From an uncultured Oscillibacter sp. (GTDB lineage Bacteria; Bacillota; Clostridia; Oscillospirales; Oscillospiraceae): a stretch of 23,626 bases of DNA. Positions 22,576 to 23,626 of this stretch are shown here, one piece after another; the first letter of the stretch is position 1, and each line of letters opens with the position of its first letter. The notes below the pieces were generated by a model. That model worked only from the letters and a program-made list of their open reading frames with translations. It was not told the origin of the DNA and made no database searches. The position numbers and the translations under genes are program-made. The stretch lies in the NCBI GenBank assembly GCA_900542115.1, contig UQMC01000016.1:1-23626 (forward strand), given 5' to 3'.

Positions 22576-23626
22576 TCCTCGTCCCCTCCTTTGGCCGCGA
22601 TGTCGGCGATCTGCCGCTCCATGTCGGCGCGAAGCTGCGCGTAGACCGTCTCATACTGGTCGGCAGGCACGCTCTTGGCCCGGCCGATCTGCTCACGGGC
22701 AGGAATCTGGAACAGCTCCGTTACATTCGCGCCCTTGGCGATAGCGTCCCGGCACAGGGAATCATAGCTTAAAATCATAGCCAGCAGCTCTTTCTGCCGC
22801 TTATAATCGGAAAAGCTGTCCACGTCCATAAAGGCGTTTTGCTGCAAGAAGTCCTCCCGAACCATCCGGGCCACCTCCAGCGTCAACTGATCGGCGGCGC
22901 CCAGCGCGTCCTTACCTACCAGCTGCACGATCTCGTTCAGGCTGGCCTCGCTCTGCAAAATACCCATGGCCTTTGTGCGGTCCTGCATGAAGTCGGGACC
23001 GAGGTTTTCATCGAACCACGGCTTCAGGGAGTCAAGATACAGAGAATAGGAATTCAGCCAGTTGATGGCCGGGAAATGCCGCTTATAGGCAAGGGAGGAA
23101 TCCAGCGCCCAGAACACCTTGACGATTCGCATGGTGGCCTGAGAAACTGGCTCAGACAGGTCGCCGCCGGGAGGGGACACGGCGCCCACCGCCGTCAGGC
23201 TGCCCCGGCGCTCGTCGGAGCCGATGCACTCCACGCTGCCGGCCCGCTCGTAGAACTGGGCCAGACGGGAGGCAAGATAGGCGGGATAGCCCTCCTCGCC
23301 GGGCATCTCCTCCAGCCGGCCGGACATCTCACGCAGAGCCTCGGCCCAGCGGGAGGTGGAGTCGGCAATGACCGCCACATCATAGCCCATGTCCCGGAAA
23401 TACTCCGCGATGGTGATGCCGGTGTACACAGAGGCCTCCCGGGCCGCCACAGGCATATCGGAGGTGTTGGCAATAAGCACCGTCCGCTTCATCAAGCTTT
23501 CGCCGGTGCGGGGGTCCTTCAGTTCCGGGAACTCCCGCAGAACGTCCGTCATCTCGTTGCCGCGCTCGCCGCAGCCGATGTAGACCACGATATCCACATC
23601 CGCCCACTTGGCCAACTGGTGCTGCA
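22572..23626 (-). CDS. atpA: V-type ATPase catalytic subunit A, C-terminal part
   Basis: The gene runs off the right edge; about 350 codons are visible, in frame from [75 protein letters not shown] and [23 protein letters not shown] are hallmark segments of subunit A around the catalytic site; the P-loop lies beyond the edge. The helical C-terminal domain follows and the stop overlaps the B start by 4 bases. No damage is seen in the visible part. Confidence 0.96.
   Translation of the reverse strand, partial: QHQLAKWADVDIVVYIGCGERGNEMTDVLREFPELKDPRTGESLMKRTVLIANTSDMPVAAREASVYTGITIAEYFRDMGYDVAVIADSTSRWAEALREMSGRLEEMPGEEGYPAYLASRLAQFYERAGSVECIGSDERRGSLTAVGAVSPPGGDLSEPVSQATMRIVKVFWALDSSLAYKRHFPAINWLNSYSLYLDSLKPWFDENLGPDFMQDRTKAMGILQSEASLNEIVQLVGKDALGAADQLTLEVARMVREDFLQQNAFMDVDSFSDYKRQKELLAMILSYDSLCRDAIAKGANVTELFQIPAREQIGRAKSVPADQYETVYAQLRADMERQIADIAAKGGDEE

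Noticed and set aside
1..23626. tRNA or rRNA genes
   Set aside because: No cloverleaf with conserved T-loop sequence or rRNA-like stretch was seen; the cloverleaf-like fold at 8055-8213 lacks tRNA features.

Overview
The window is a piece of a Gram-positive, GC-rich gut Clostridia chromosome, most likely Oscillospiraceae-like (an inference from the gene families, a V-type ATPase operon, spore-protein-like sequence and codon use). Two parts are joined. Positions 1 to about 19,450 are one end of an integrative and conjugative element (ICE) of the large clostridial family with a RepA_N/DUF6017 initiator, a MOBP-type relaxase, PcfB (DUF3801) and a CD1115-type VirD4. Positions from about 19,546 to the right end are ordinary chromosome: an acyl-ACP thioesterase and, convergent to it, the distal V-type ATPase genes A, B and D.

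Every ICE gene seen is on the minus strand, so the element reads from right to left. In that order: a 31-codon SASP-like gene and a terminator; repA with iteron-like repeats inside it and a terminator on its stop codon; an operon of parB, DUF3846, an ArdC/ImmA-type metallopeptidase, LPD28, an unknown gene and two tandem paralogues; a mobilisation operon of a DUF7007-like gene, mobC, relaxase, an unknown gene, pcfB and a second ArdC-like protein; a 338-base non-coding region with a large nested foldback and two terminators; a surface cassette (membrane-anchored protein, sortase, CAP protein, 1566-residue thioester/SpaA-repeat adhesin); and the start of virD4.

The most striking signal is a 25-29 bp near-palindrome with core CTCAAnTTGAG. 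It occurs five times, always between genes, and once in front of each of five transcription units: parB, the mobilisation operon, the membrane protein/sortase pair, CAP/adhesin, and virD4. At three of the five it is centred 40-47 bp before the start codon. It looks like the operator of an element-wide regulon (or a dispersed ParB site) tying partition, DNA processing and the cell-surface machinery together. repA is the only sizeable ICE gene whose unit lacks it.

The element looks damaged. The relaxase is split by a one-base loss in a G run, pcfB carries an in-frame TAA, the SASP-like gene is short, and one ArdC-like protein has lost the first His of its HExxH motif. It is therefore probably not self-transmissible unless helped in trans, although the surface and partition genes are intact.
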